DNA from: TWA4 sp051879195
Lineage (GTDB): Bacteria > Bacillota > Clostridia > Lachnospirales > Lachnospiraceae
Direction: 5' to 3'
Length of the DNA: 60,209 bases
Assembly: GCA_051879195.1 (NCBI GenBank)
Contig: JBJELO010000047.1
Coordinates: forward strand, 1 to 60,209
The position numbers were made by a program, and so were the translations under genes. Below, in pieces: positions 51,435 to 60,141 of this stretch (position 1 is the stretch's first letter; each line of letters starts with the position of its first letter). A model generated the notes under the pieces. The model was not told the DNA's origin, searched no databases, and worked only from the letters and a program-made list of their open reading frames with translations.

Positions 51435-52745
51435 ATGAGTGTAATCGTCAGTATTATTGTTCCGGTATATAACTCAGAAAAATTTCTGAATCGATGTGTT
51501 GACAGTATTCTGCATCAGGAATTCACTGATTTTGAATTAATTCTGGTAGATGACGGAAGTACAGACTCTTCCGGAGATATCTGTGACCGGTACGCTGCCG
51601 AAGACAATCGCGTGATTGTCATTCATAAAGAAAATTCCGGCGTTTCCGACAGCCGTAATGCCGCACTGGACCGCGCCTGCGGAAAATATATTCAGTTTCT
51701 GGACAGTGATGACTGGATCACACCGGATGCTACCAAATTGTTCGTACGATCTGCAGAGACCTGGAACTGTGATCTGGTAATCGCGGACTTTTACCGGGTA
51801 GTGGGGGAACGTGTCTCCCACAAAGGCGATATTGAAGAAGACAGTGTCATGACACGCGAACAGTATGCTGCTCATATGATGGAAAATCCTGCGGATTTTT
51901 ACTACGGTGTCATATGGAATAAGCTGTTCCGAAGAGATATCATCGAAAAATATCATCTTCGGATGGATACCGAGCTGAACTGGTGTGAAGATTTCCTGTT
52001 CAATCTGGAATACATTCGTCATTCCAATGTCTTTCTGGCCCTGCAGGCCCCTGTCTACTATTATGTAAAAAGAAAAGGAAGTCTGGTCAGCCAGAGTATG
52101 TCCATTAACAGAGTCATTAAAACAAAGCTGCTGATTTTTGAATATTACAATGAATTCTACAAATCGGTCTACGAGGAAGAAGATTACAGCAAGATCCGAC
52201 TGCAGGTCTACAGCTTTCTTCTTTCCACAGCCAAAGACAACATGGTTCCTCCGGCACCTCTGGCAGGCAGCAAAAAACTGGGAAAGGAGCGGATCAGCAC
52301 TTTAAATCGGGAAGCTGTCGCCGGAGACGGAATTCCCATGGAATTATACCGCTATCGGAAGCTGCTGGAACGTCACTGCGAATCAGTTGCTCTGAAACAC
52401 GATCTGTCCATGGCTGAAACCCTGATTCTCCTTCATCTGAGTCAGCCCATCGAAATTGAAAAAACAGAGGACCTGGCGGATTTTGCAGGACTGAGTACCC
52501 GCAAAACCTACCGTATTCTCCAGAGACTGACCCGAAAAGAACTGCTTCAGATCAAAAAACCGAGAACCGATGAACTGCAGCACTTTGAACTGCTCCCTGC
52601 GTCAGAACCGATCATTGAAGATCTGAGACTGGCACAGGAAGACTTCAACAGACACCGCTTCCAGGATCTGACCGAAGAGGAACTGCACAGCTATAAAAAA
52701 CTGAACGCGAAAGTCAAAAGCGGCATGCTGAAAATACTGAAATAA
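51435..52745 (+). CDS. GT2 glycosyltransferase fused to a MarR-like winged helix
   Basis: 436 residues. The N-terminal 1-270 is a GT-A family 2 enzyme: VSIIVPVYNSEKFLNRCVDS, LVDDGSTDSSG, NSGVSDSRNAAL, the DXD-like QFLDSDDWITP, and WCEDFLFNLEY. The C-terminal 310-436 (YRKLLERHCESVALKHDLSM then LSTRKTYRILQRLTRKELL and ELQHFELLP) has the helix order and wing of a MarR-type DNA-binding domain. No frameshift, one good ribosome site (ATGGAGG before ATG), uniform codon use. It may couple glycan synthesis to gene control, or the winged helix may bind protein. Promoter only weakly visible (TAGAAT at 51395). Confidence 0.82.
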   Translation: MSVIVSIIVPVYNSEKFLNRCVDSILHQEFTDFELILVDDGSTDSSGDICDRYAAEDNRVIVIHKENSGVSDSRNAALDRACGKYIQFLDSDDWITPDATKLFVRSAETWNCDLVIADFYRVVGERVSHKGDIEEDSVMTREQYAAHMMENPADFYYGVIWNKLFRRDIIEKYHLRMDTELNWCEDFLFNLEYIRHSNVFLALQAPVYYYVKRKGSLVSQSMSINRVIKTKLLIFEYYNEFYKSVYEEEDYSKIRLQVYSFLLSTAKDNMVPPAPLAGSKKLGKERISTLNREAVAGDGIPMELYRYRKLLERHCESVALKHDLSMAETLILLHLSQPIEIEKTEDLADFAGLSTRKTYRILQRLTRKELLQIKKPRTDELQHFELLPASEPIIEDLRLAQEDFNRHRFQDLTEEELHSYKKLNAKVKSGMLKILK

Positions 52746-52752
52746 ATGCATC

Positions 52753-52832
52753 TTATAAGACACTGTTGTTATAAAATACAGCTGCTGTAAAATATAACGG
52801 TTATAAGATACAGCTGCTGCGAAACATAACCG
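52753..52832. repeat. 32-bp tandem repeat between convergent genes
   Basis: Two adjacent 32-base copies (52769-52800 and 52801-52832) share 27 positions, each built as TTATAA-x-ATACAGCTGCTG followed by AAA-x-ATAAC-x-G. A weaker partial copy starts at 52753. The junction also forms an AACGGTTAT / ATAACCGTT hairpin reaching the ABC transporter stop, which could terminate both genes. Confidence 0.75.
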
Positions 52833-54680
52833 TTAGGAAGCATTCTCAAACTGCGAATTATAGAGGCCGGCATAAAAACCGCCGGCCGCCAGCAGTTCTT
52901 CATGCGTACCCTGTTCGATAATGTCGCCGTCCTTCATAACCAGAATCAGATCGGCATCGCGGATGGTTGACAGACGGTGGGCAATGATGAAGCTGGTTCT
53001 GCCTTTCATCAGATTGTCCATGGCTTTCTGAATACGCACCTCGGTACGGGTATCCACCGAAGAGGTTGCTTCATCCAGAATCAGCACCGGATTATCTGCC
53101 AGAATAGCTCTGGCGATGGTCAGAAGCTGTTTCTGTCCCTGAGATACATTGCTGGCATCTTCATTCAATTCCATATCGTAACCGCCGGGCAGCGTCTGAA
53201 TAAAATGATGCGCATGCGCTGCTCTGGCAGCTTCTACCACTTCTTCATCTGTTGCATCCGGACGTCCGTATCGGATATTCTCCATGATACTTCCCTTAAA
53301 CAGCCACGTATCCTGCAGAACCATTCCGAAGGCATCTCTTAACTCCCGGCGGTCAAAATCACGGATATCATGACCATCCAGGCGGATACAACCGCTGTTT
53401 ACATCATAAAAACGCATCAAAAGCTTCACCATGGTAGTTTTGCCTGCTCCTGTAGGACCCACGATGGCAATCTTCTGCCCCGGTCTGACACTGGCAGAAA
53501 AGTCTTTAATAATAATCTGATCCGGATTGTAACCAAATCGAACATGTTCGAATTCCACAGCACCATGAATTTCTTCCGGATGAACCGCGTGTTCTGCGAA
53601 CTGGTCTTCTTCTTCCTCTTCCAGGAATTCAAACACCCGCTCTGAAGCCGCTGTCATGGACTGCACCTGATTGATAATCTGCGCCATCTGCTGAATCGGC
53701 TGCGTGAAATTCTTTACATACTGAATGAACGCCTGAATATCGCCAATGGTAATTGCACCGCGAATTGCCAGCAGACCGCCGGAGATCGCCACCCCCGCAT
53801 AACCCATATTTCCCACAAATACCATAATAGGATGCATGATACCGGAAAGAAACTGGGACTTCCATGCTGATTCATACAGAACCGCGTTGGTTTCATCAAA
53901 CTGATGAATCGTCTCTTCTTCTTTATTGAACGCCTTCACTACCAGATATCCGCCATAGGTTTCTTCCACCTGTCCGTTGATATGTCCCAGATATTCCTGC
54001 TGGGTGCGGAAATGTTTCTGTGAAAAGCGAACCACAAAAGAAATCAGAAATACAGATACCGGCAGAATTACCAGCGCAATCAGCGTCATCAGCGGAGATA
54101 TGGAAAGCATCATAACCAGCACACCGATAATCGTCGCCGTTGAAGTAATAATCTGTGTAATACTCTGGTTCAGCCCTGTTCCCAGAGTATCCACATCATT
54201 GGTAATTCTGGAAAGCACCTCTCCGTAAGTACGGCTTTCAAAATACTTCATGGGCATACGGTTGATCTTTTCGGAAATCTCTTTGCGCATGCGGTAGCAT
54301 ATCTTCTGTGTGATTCCCGTCATGATCCATCCCTGACAGAAACTGAGAATCGCGCTGAGCAGATAAATTCCCATGGTAATCATAAGAATCCTGCCGATAT
54401 AACTGAAATCAATTCCTCCTGTACCTGCAATCTTTCGCATCAGTCCTTCTGACAAAGCTGTTGTAGCCTTTCCCATGATTTTGGGGCCCAATACGGAAAA
54501 TACAGTGGAAGCTGCTGCGAAAATCATCACCAGAAAAATCAGAAATCTGTATCTTCCCACATAGGCCACCAGCTTTTTTATGGAACCTTTAAAATTCTTC
54601 GGCTTTTCAACCGGCTTCATTCCCCGCCCGTGACCCCGTTTTACAGGCCGCGCAGACTGCTCTGTTCCCGGATTATTCAT
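52833..54680 (-). CDS. ABC exporter, ATPase-permease fusion (second of pair)
   Basis: 615-residue type IV ABC exporter half. Six helices over about 40-330, then the ATPase: Walker A GPTGAGKTT, Q-loop MVLQDTWLF, signature NVSQGQKQLL, Walker B PVLILDEATSSVD, H-loop IIAHRLSTI, all canonical. The N-terminus is a basic Pro/Gly/Lys leader (about 35 residues). ATG 54680 chosen, as AAGGAGGT lies seven bases before it; it overlaps the upstream exporter by eight bases. With its partner it forms a heterodimeric multidrug-type exporter under MarR control. No helix-side specificity is visible. Confidence 0.94.
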   Translation of the reverse strand: MNNPGTEQSARPVKRGHGRGMKPVEKPKNFKGSIKKLVAYVGRYRFLIFLVMIFAAASTVFSVLGPKIMGKATTALSEGLMRKIAGTGGIDFSYIGRILMITMGIYLLSAILSFCQGWIMTGITQKICYRMRKEISEKINRMPMKYFESRTYGEVLSRITNDVDTLGTGLNQSITQIITSTATIIGVLVMMLSISPLMTLIALVILPVSVFLISFVVRFSQKHFRTQQEYLGHINGQVEETYGGYLVVKAFNKEEETIHQFDETNAVLYESAWKSQFLSGIMHPIMVFVGNMGYAGVAISGGLLAIRGAITIGDIQAFIQYVKNFTQPIQQMAQIINQVQSMTAASERVFEFLEEEEEDQFAEHAVHPEEIHGAVEFEHVRFGYNPDQIIIKDFSASVRPGQKIAIVGPTGAGKTTMVKLLMRFYDVNSGCIRLDGHDIRDFDRRELRDAFGMVLQDTWLFKGSIMENIRYGRPDATDEEVVEAARAAHAHHFIQTLPGGYDMELNEDASNVSQGQKQLLTIARAILADNPVLILDEATSSVDTRTEVRIQKAMDNLMKGRTSFIIAHRLSTIRDADLILVMKDGDIIEQGTHEELLAAGGFYAGLYNSQFENAS

Positions 54681-57009
54681 GACCGACACCTCCTTCTGAT
54701 TCATTCAATCCCAGTTCTGCGGCAGAAAGCTGGGATTTTGCAATCTGCTGATAGACTTCACAGTTTCTCAGCAGTTCCTCATGTGTACCTTTCCCAACAA
54801 TCCTGCCTTCATCCAGAACCAGTATCTGATCGGCATGCAAAATGGTACTGACACGCTGAGCCACAATCAGAACCGTACTGTTGCTGATCTTCGGAGCCAG
54901 TGCCTGACGCAGCTTCGCATCGGTCTTCATATCTAGAGCGGAAAAACTGTCATCAAAAACATAAATTCCGGGATTTTTGGCAATGGCACGGGCTATGGCA
55001 AGGCGCTGTTTCTGACCACCGGATACATTGCTGCCTCCCTGGGCTATGTTGCTGTTATATTTTTCATATTTTTCTTCGATGAATTCCGATGCCTGTGCAA
55101 TCTCTGCTGCCTCGCGGATTTCTTCATCCGACGCTTCGGAATTGCCGAAGCGCAGATTGGAAGCAATCGTACCTGAAAACAGAACCCCTTTCTGAGGTAC
55201 AAAACCAATCCGGTCTCTCAGCTCATGGAGCCCGATTTCACGGATATCCCGCCCATCCAGCAGAATCCTTCCCCCTGTCACATCAAAAAATCTGGGAATC
55301 AGATTCACAAGCGTGGATTTGCCGCAGCCGGTACTTCCGATAATGGCTGTTGTCTTCCCTGGTTCTGCTGTGAAATCAATATCATGAAGTACATCCTCAT
55401 CAGCGCCGGGATAACGGAAATTCACATGATCAAAGGTCAGCACCTGGCGATGTGTATCCAGCGGCCGGGGATTCTCTGCATCTTTAATAGTAACCTCTGT
55501 CTTCAGTACTTCATCGATACGCTCTGCAGCCACACCGGCTCTGGGGAGCATGATGGACATGGCTGTCAGCATCAGAAATGCCATAACAATCTGCATGGAA
55601 TACGTAATAAATGCCGTCATGGCACCCACCTGCAGATTGCCCGCATCAATCTTCTGCGCGGAAACCCATACGATCAGTACTGTAACGCCGTACATAATCA
55701 GCGTCATCCCGGGCATCATAAATGTCATAACACGATTGGTAAACAGCTGCGTCTTCATCAGATCGGTATTGGCTTTATCAAAACGCTTCTCCTCCGTCTT
55801 CTCACGTCCGAAAGCGCGGATAACGGAAAGTCCTGTCAGGATCTCCCGGGAAACAAGATTCACTGCATCCACCAGGGTCTGCATAATCTTGAATTTCGGC
55901 ATGGCAATGGAAACAAGAAGCAGCACAAAGCCCACGATCATAAGAACAGCCAGTGCAATGATCCACTCCATATGAGCGCCGGTCTGCATCACTTTAAATA
56001 TACCTCCGATGCCCAGAATGGGGGCATACAGAACCATACGGAGCATCACCGCCGTCACCATCTGAATCTGCTGCACATCATTGGTACTGCGGGTAATGAG
56101 AGAAGCGGTAGAGAACCGGTCCATCTCCGCATTGGAAAAACCAACCACCTTTTTAAATATCCTGCCGCGCAGATCCCGGCCCACACCGGCTCCTACTCTC
56201 GATGCCAGATAACCCACACCAACGGATGCCGCCAGCATGAGAATCGCAATCAGAAACATATATCCCCCTGTTTTCCACAGATAAGATGTCTGAATCTCTT
56301 CCATATCAAGGCCGGCTGCTTCATCACAGCTTATGGCATAGGCAACACCCATGGACTTCAGAGTGCTGCTGCCGATAGCGGAAATCATCTCTTCCATGGA
56401 GTCTCTGGAACTCTCCACAGCCTCCTCCGTCATCTGTCCCGATGCAATCATCTGCTGCAGCAGCGGGCGGATATCCACATAGGTGTCCGTTTCCCCCGTT
56501 TCATCCTCCGCCCGGAATACATGAAGCTCCACCTGCAGCATCTGGCAGATCTCCTCCACAGACAATTCATCTATCTGCTCCGCAGCGGCGGCTGTCTGAG
56601 GATTCCCCGCCATAACACCGCCAATCAGGTCTTTGAAATCCGATTCATTCATATTGGCCATGCGGTACGTCAGTACCACCGGCGTCAGCAGTTCCTCATC
56701 CAGTTCATCCAGTCTCTTCTCACTGTCCACTGTACAATCATAATAATCCCCATCTTCCGACAGGGCATAGCAGTCCTCCCAGGCGTTCTTCTCCTTCTGC
56801 GTCATGAACATCTCTGCCAGTTCATACTCCTGTGCCGGCAGCTTCTCCGGAAGAATGTGTTCCACACCGCCGTTCTGAATACCTGTATCGATAATATCCG
56901 AAGTATACTGCGGCAGTGACAGATCGCAGAAAGCCTGCACGATCAGCAGGCCGAAAATGGCAATCAGCATATACCAGTAGGGAAGCATATTTTTAAAAAT
57001 CTTCTTCAC
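54673..57009 (-). CDS. ABC exporter with large extracellular insert (first of pair)
   Basis: 778 residues, about 180-200 longer than usual. After the first helix (WYMLIAIFGLLIVQAFC) comes an acidic insert from about residue 45 to 240 (PEKLPAQEYELAEMF ... DMEEIQTSYLW) before the next helix, placing it outside the membrane. The ATPase is complete: Walker A GSTGCGKST, signature NVSGGQKQRLA, H-loop IVAQRVST. Its Walker B ends in DDSFSALD (Asp in place of the catalytic Glu), the usual mark of the degenerate site in heterodimeric exporters. Stop/start overlap (ATGA) with marR and an eight-base overlap with the next exporter show an operon. Confidence 0.92.
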   Translation of the reverse strand: MKKIFKNMLPYWYMLIAIFGLLIVQAFCDLSLPQYTSDIIDTGIQNGGVEHILPEKLPAQEYELAEMFMTQKEKNAWEDCYALSEDGDYYDCTVDSEKRLDELDEELLTPVVLTYRMANMNESDFKDLIGGVMAGNPQTAAAAEQIDELSVEEICQMLQVELHVFRAEDETGETDTYVDIRPLLQQMIASGQMTEEAVESSRDSMEEMISAIGSSTLKSMGVAYAISCDEAAGLDMEEIQTSYLWKTGGYMFLIAILMLAASVGVGYLASRVGAGVGRDLRGRIFKKVVGFSNAEMDRFSTASLITRSTNDVQQIQMVTAVMLRMVLYAPILGIGGIFKVMQTGAHMEWIIALAVLMIVGFVLLLVSIAMPKFKIMQTLVDAVNLVSREILTGLSVIRAFGREKTEEKRFDKANTDLMKTQLFTNRVMTFMMPGMTLIMYGVTVLIVWVSAQKIDAGNLQVGAMTAFITYSMQIVMAFLMLTAMSIMLPRAGVAAERIDEVLKTEVTIKDAENPRPLDTHRQVLTFDHVNFRYPGADEDVLHDIDFTAEPGKTTAIIGSTGCGKSTLVNLIPRFFDVTGGRILLDGRDIREIGLHELRDRIGFVPQKGVLFSGTIASNLRFGNSEASDEEIREAAEIAQASEFIEEKYEKYNSNIAQGGSNVSGGQKQRLAIARAIAKNPGIYVFDDSFSALDMKTDAKLRQALAPKISNSTVLIVAQRVSTILHADQILVLDEGRIVGKGTHEELLRNCEVYQQIAKSQLSAAELGLNESEGGVGHE

Positions 57010-57491
57010 GTTTCATCGGATCCTTTCTCGTCTTTTATATATCTTCGCTTTTCAATCTCTGTCTTCGCCACATTCTGAAACTTTACAAAATAGGCAATCA
57101 TACGCTCCATATCCTCCTCACCCATCTGACGAAATACGGCATCCCCCAGATCGCACATAATCCCCATGGACTCTTCAAGGACAGCTTTCCCCTGATCAGT
57201 CAGTTCCACACAGGTATTGCGTCTGTCCTTTTTATTGGTATACCGCAGCACATAATCCTTCTCCTCCAGATTTCTGAGACTTCTGGAAACAGCCGGTGCC
57301 GGTACATTCAGTTCTCCCACAATCTCGGAAACGGACACTCCGCCTCCATCTCCCACATGACTCTGCTCCAGCTTTTTCAACGTCTTCAGCGTACTCAGAT
57401 CCGCCACATTGATTCCCGGCAGTATACTGGAAATATGCAGCTTTCTGAACGAGAGAAATGCACGAAAAAGTCTGTTCTGCATCTCTTCCAT
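57006..57491 (-). CDS. MarR-family transcriptional regulator
   Basis: 161-residue winged-helix regulator: recognition segment VSVSEIVGELNVPAPAVSRSLRNLEEKDYVLR then the wing NKKDRRNTCVELTDQGKAVLEE (about 48-105), with dimerising helices at both ends. ATG 57491 chosen for GGAGGTG upstream; longer in-frame start lacks a site. It probably represses marR-abc-abc by binding TTAACACTGTTAA upstream. Its stop overlaps the exporter start. Confidence 0.93.
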   Translation of the reverse strand: MEEMQNRLFRAFLSFRKLHISSILPGINVADLSTLKTLKKLEQSHVGDGGGVSVSEIVGELNVPAPAVSRSLRNLEEKDYVLRYTNKKDRRNTCVELTDQGKAVLEESMGIMCDLGDAVFRQMGEEDMERMIAYFVKFQNVAKTEIEKRRYIKDEKGSDET

Positions 57492-57591
57492 CCTTTTCAC
57501 CTCCGGAATATGCAGATACTGAATACGTATCTGCAGCATCTGTGCTCATTCAAAACCGCCCCAAAGCAGGGTTCGGCTTCGAACAGACAGA

Positions 57592-57625
57592 AATAATTAA
57601 CATACACAATAATTAACACTGTTAA
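57592..57625. promoter_or_regulatory. Putative MarR operator
   Basis: TTAACA-C-TGTTAA (57613-57625) is a perfect inverted repeat; AATAATTAACA also occurs twice as a direct repeat (57592-57602 and 57608-57618). All lie 20-50 bases downstream of the predicted -10, where a bound repressor would block transcription. A GTTCG-GCTT-CGAAC hairpin (57571-57584) follows in the leader. Confidence 0.65.
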
Positions 57626-57643
57626 CTATTATATGTGTCAAAA

Positions 57644-57672
57644 ATAATAGCACTGACATATTATGATGTCAA
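57644..57672 (-). promoter_or_regulatory. Promoter of the marR-ABC-ABC operon
   Basis: Minus strand TTGACA, 17-base spacer, TATTAT. A second TTGACA lies between the -10 and the operator, without a good -10 partner. The rest of 57673-57818 holds one small hairpin (CGCAGC/GCTGCG near 57731). Confidence 0.8.
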
Positions 57673-57818
57673 TGCTGTTATTGTGAAAACATTATTAAGA
57701 AACTATAAACTGCCGCGTTGTCGTCAATCGCCGCAGCCACCGCTGCGACTCATTCCCCTGCCTTGCAGACCGAAAATTTATCCTGTATGAAACAGTTTGT
57801 TAACTGGTGTGAGTCATA

Positions 57819-58715
57819 CTAGAGATCCCTCTCAAACTCTCCCGCATATTTTCTGAAAAATTCGTAATACTGCCGCACATTGGACAGTTCCGTCCATCGT
57901 TTTACATACACCGGGTTATCATCCAGATCGTAGATTTTGGCTCCTCTCATGGCCAGCAGAAACGGTGAATGAGTAGCAATGATAAACTGACAGTCAAAAT
58001 CTCTGGCAGACTCCACAAGAAAATCGGCCAGATCCTGCTGTCTCCCGGGCGACAGGCTGTTCTCCGGCTCATCCAGCAGATACAGCTTTCCGCCCTCGAT
58101 TTTCTCCATGAAATATCTCCATGCACTCTCCCCGTTGGAATACTCCCGTACATTATCCATGAGGCTCTTTCGCACAAACTTCGACTGGGTTCTGCTTTTG
58201 GCAAGATTGACCCGTTTCAGCTGTTCGTAATCTTCCAGGGATTTCATCTGAAAGGAAGAATATTTCAGATCAAGATATTCATCAAACAGCTCCTCCCGCC
58301 GCCTGTCGATTCCCTCATTCAGACTGCGGATATTCAGCATATAATCAAAGATATCGTCACTTGTGATAACACAGGTGAGACGGGACAAATCTGCCGGATT
58401 GTGCCGTTCCCCCATCTCCTCTGCCGGAGCAAACCGGCAAAGGTCCAGGTACTCCTGAAAAAAGCTGGAGCGATTATATGACGCTTCTCTTCCTGCACCC
58501 AGTTTTCCGGCAATCACATTGAGCGCTGTCGTTTTTCCCGAACCGTTGCCCCCGTACAGAATCGTCACCGGTTCGAAATCGATCCGCTCAAACCGGTGCT
58601 TCGACAGAATCTTAAACGGGTAAAACGTATCGTAGCACTGCCGTTTTACTTTATACAGAAAAAAATCAAACTCCTGCTCATCATTCGGAAATGTAATCCA
58701 GTCCAGAAAACGCAT
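57819..58715 (-). CDS. AAA-family ATPase, SMC/RecF-like ABC-type head
   Basis: 298 residues, small stand-alone ATPase. Walker A LYGGNGSGKTT (54-64), Walker B KLYLLDEPENSLSP, and IIATHSPFLLA as the D/H-loop, as in AAA_23/AAA_21 proteins. A charged middle segment (about 110-190) may form short coiled coils or a lid. Such genes can be phage-defence or repair components, but a lone copy without a toxin, nuclease or TOPRIM partner gives no basis to choose. ATG 58715 has AGGAGGAGG. Confidence 0.82.
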   Translation of the reverse strand: MRFLDWITFPNDEQEFDFFLYKVKRQCYDTFYPFKILSKHRFERIDFEPVTILYGGNGSGKTTALNVIAGKLGAGREASYNRSSFFQEYLDLCRFAPAEEMGERHNPADLSRLTCVITSDDIFDYMLNIRSLNEGIDRRREELFDEYLDLKYSSFQMKSLEDYEQLKRVNLAKSRTQSKFVRKSLMDNVREYSNGESAWRYFMEKIEGGKLYLLDEPENSLSPGRQQDLADFLVESARDFDCQFIIATHSPFLLAMRGAKIYDLDDNPVYVKRWTELSNVRQYYEFFRKYAGEFERDL

Positions 58716-58848
58716 GCAAATCCTCCTCCTGTCATATGATACACCAGTCCTCAGGTTCCGAAACCGCCATTGTACATTTCCAGTATACATCACAAATATA
58801 AAGGAAAGAAGAGGATGTTTCTAAAAATTTCCTTACAGAACAATACTT

Positions 58849-58865
58849 GTTACTGTTTCAGAGCC
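58849..58865. repeat. Variant of the intergenic GTAACTGTTCAGAGCC motif
   Basis: GTTACTGTTTCAGAGCC, matching the motif at 23249 and 41203 apart from one substitution and one inserted T. It lies between the MerR and AAA ATPase genes. Confidence 0.5.
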
Positions 58866-58870
58866 CGGCT

Positions 58871-59728
58871 TTAAACAGTTTCATAAAACGCTTCTATCGC
58901 CTGTGCAAAGAACTCTGCGGTACCTTCTCCATACTCGGCATCTATGATTTCACGGCACCGTTCATCCCGGTAGGACCGGGCCAGCTGGAGCATGACACCT
59001 TTTTCTTCTTTTACCTGTGTCAACTGTTTCATGACAAATCCATACTCACCAATAATTTCCCTGACCTCAAAGGAATGAAGGTCGGCACCCCGTTTTTCAA
59101 TCAGTTTCCTGTGCACGGCATTTTCCCGGTTCTGAAATGCCTCCGCAACTTCTCTGCTGACCGGATGTTTCACAGCATCCAGATAAGCATCCCTGCCGCC
59201 GTACCATTCCACGACTTTCGCATAGCTTTTCTGCATTTTCTCCGATGATACCACTTCCAGGTAGTGCTTTTTCCACTGTTCCTTTCCGCCGAATTCACTG
59301 ACCGCTGTCTCCCGCATCTCCGCGGGCATATGATCGTACATGACCTCAAACATTTCTTCCATCTCGGTTTTGTTAAATACGGTAAAATCCATCCTGCTGT
59401 CTCCTTTCAGAATACTATCAATGCCGGCAATCAGACGCTCCATGCGCTCCTTTTTCGCCACCAGCATCTTCCTCTGCATCTGCAGAATCTCATTTCTGTC
59501 AGAATCGGGACGACTCATAATCGCTTTGATTTCTTTCAAAGGAATGTCGAACTCGCGGAAAAACAGGATCTGCTGCAGCCTTTCCAGTGCCCTGTCGTCA
59601 TAAAGCCTGTATCCGGCTTCGCTTTTGCAGGTGGGAACAAACAAGCCGATCTCATCATAATAATGCAGTGTGCGCACACTGACCCCCGTCCGCTCTGCCA
59701 TTTCCTTAATCGTCATCATATCGTCCAT
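58871..59728 (-). CDS. MerR-family regulator with TipAS-like effector domain
   Basis: 285 residues. The winged-helix MerR domain opens MTIKEMAERTGVSVRTLHYYDEIGL and continues GYRLYDDRALERLQQILFF, followed by a dimerising coiled coil (about 80-115). From 120 on, a helical domain reminiscent of TipAS (thiopeptide- or drug-binding) is present (EMEEMFEVMYDH, EVREIIGEYGFVMKQL). ATG 59728 chosen for AGGAGAGGG upstream. It lies under a 19-bp-spacer promoter with a central dyad, the mark of MerR auto-activation. Ligand unknown. Confidence 0.92.
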   Translation of the reverse strand: MDDMMTIKEMAERTGVSVRTLHYYDEIGLFVPTCKSEAGYRLYDDRALERLQQILFFREFDIPLKEIKAIMSRPDSDRNEILQMQRKMLVAKKERMERLIAGIDSILKGDSRMDFTVFNKTEMEEMFEVMYDHMPAEMRETAVSEFGGKEQWKKHYLEVVSSEKMQKSYAKVVEWYGGRDAYLDAVKHPVSREVAEAFQNRENAVHRKLIEKRGADLHSFEVREIIGEYGFVMKQLTQVKEEKGVMLQLARSYRDERCREIIDAEYGEGTAEFFAQAIEAFYETV

Positions 59729-59751
59729 GCCCTCCCTCTCCTGATGAAAAC

Positions 59752-59782
59752 AGTTTACACTATCACGTTCCGTGAAGGTCAA
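59752..59782 (-). promoter_or_regulatory. MerR-type promoter with 19-bp spacer
   Basis: Minus strand TTGACC, 19-base spacer, TAAACT. The spacer holds the imperfect dyad CTTCACG-GA-ACGTGATAG. An overlong spacer with a dyad between -35 and -10 is the textbook target twisted by activated MerR-family proteins. Confidence 0.88.
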
Positions 59783-59802
59783 GCGTTTTTTACAGAATGC
59801 AG

Positions 59803-59837
59803 CAGCAGCCGGCCTTTGCAGGAAAGTCCGGCTGCTG
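59803..59837 (-). terminator. Hairpin between the feo genes and merR
   Basis: CAGCAGCCGG / CCGGCTGCTG, ten perfect pairs with a 15-base loop, 20 bases after the small Feo-associated gene. T tract is weak. Confidence 0.6.
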
Positions 59838-59856
59838 TCCTCATATTTTATATCAT

Positions 59857-60027
59857 TTACTTCTTTTTGCAGCTCTGGCTGCATGCGCTGCAGTTGCCTG
59901 TGCATCCGCTTCCGCAGTCACAGCCGCAGATGCATCTTCCGTTTTTCTTATTTCTTCTCAGAATTGCGACAGCAATTGCTGCCGCTGCCACAACCGCCAG
60001 AATAACAATCATGTCTGCAGGATTCAT
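59857..60027 (-). CDS. FeoB-associated Cys-rich membrane protein
   Basis: 56-residue protein. One transmembrane helix (MIVILAVVAAAAIAVAIL, residues 6-23), a basic RRNKK stretch, then a cysteine-rich tail with seven Cys (CICGCDCGSGC ... CSACSQSC). This matches the small protein commonly encoded after feoB and likely helps ferrous-iron transport. GGAGGAG lies nine bases before ATG 60027. Confidence 0.9.
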   Translation of the reverse strand: MNPADMIVILAVVAAAAIAVAILRRNKKNGRCICGCDCGSGCTGNCSACSQSCKKK

Positions 60028-60065
60028 TCAGCATCTCCTCCTCTATATCATATCTGACTACGTTT

Positions 60066-60113
60066 CAGTTTCTGCATCTATTTCAGTTTCTGCATTCATC
60101 CCAGTTTCTGCAT
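60066..60113 (-). repeat. Three 18-bp-spaced CAGTTTCTGCAT repeats after feoB
   Basis: CAGTTTCTGCAT at 60066, 60084 and 60102, exactly 18 bases apart. Read on the minus strand in the FeoB frame they encode D/N-AETE units between the FeoB stop and a second TAG. Confidence 0.7.
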
Positions 60114-60141
60114 CCGCTCCGATTCCGGTGTCTGTATCCGG

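Noticed and set aside
57819..59728. Phage-defence island around the AAA ATPase and MerR gene
   Set aside because: No nuclease, toxin, TOPRIM or other defence partner is present; the neighbours are ordinary regulators and transporters.
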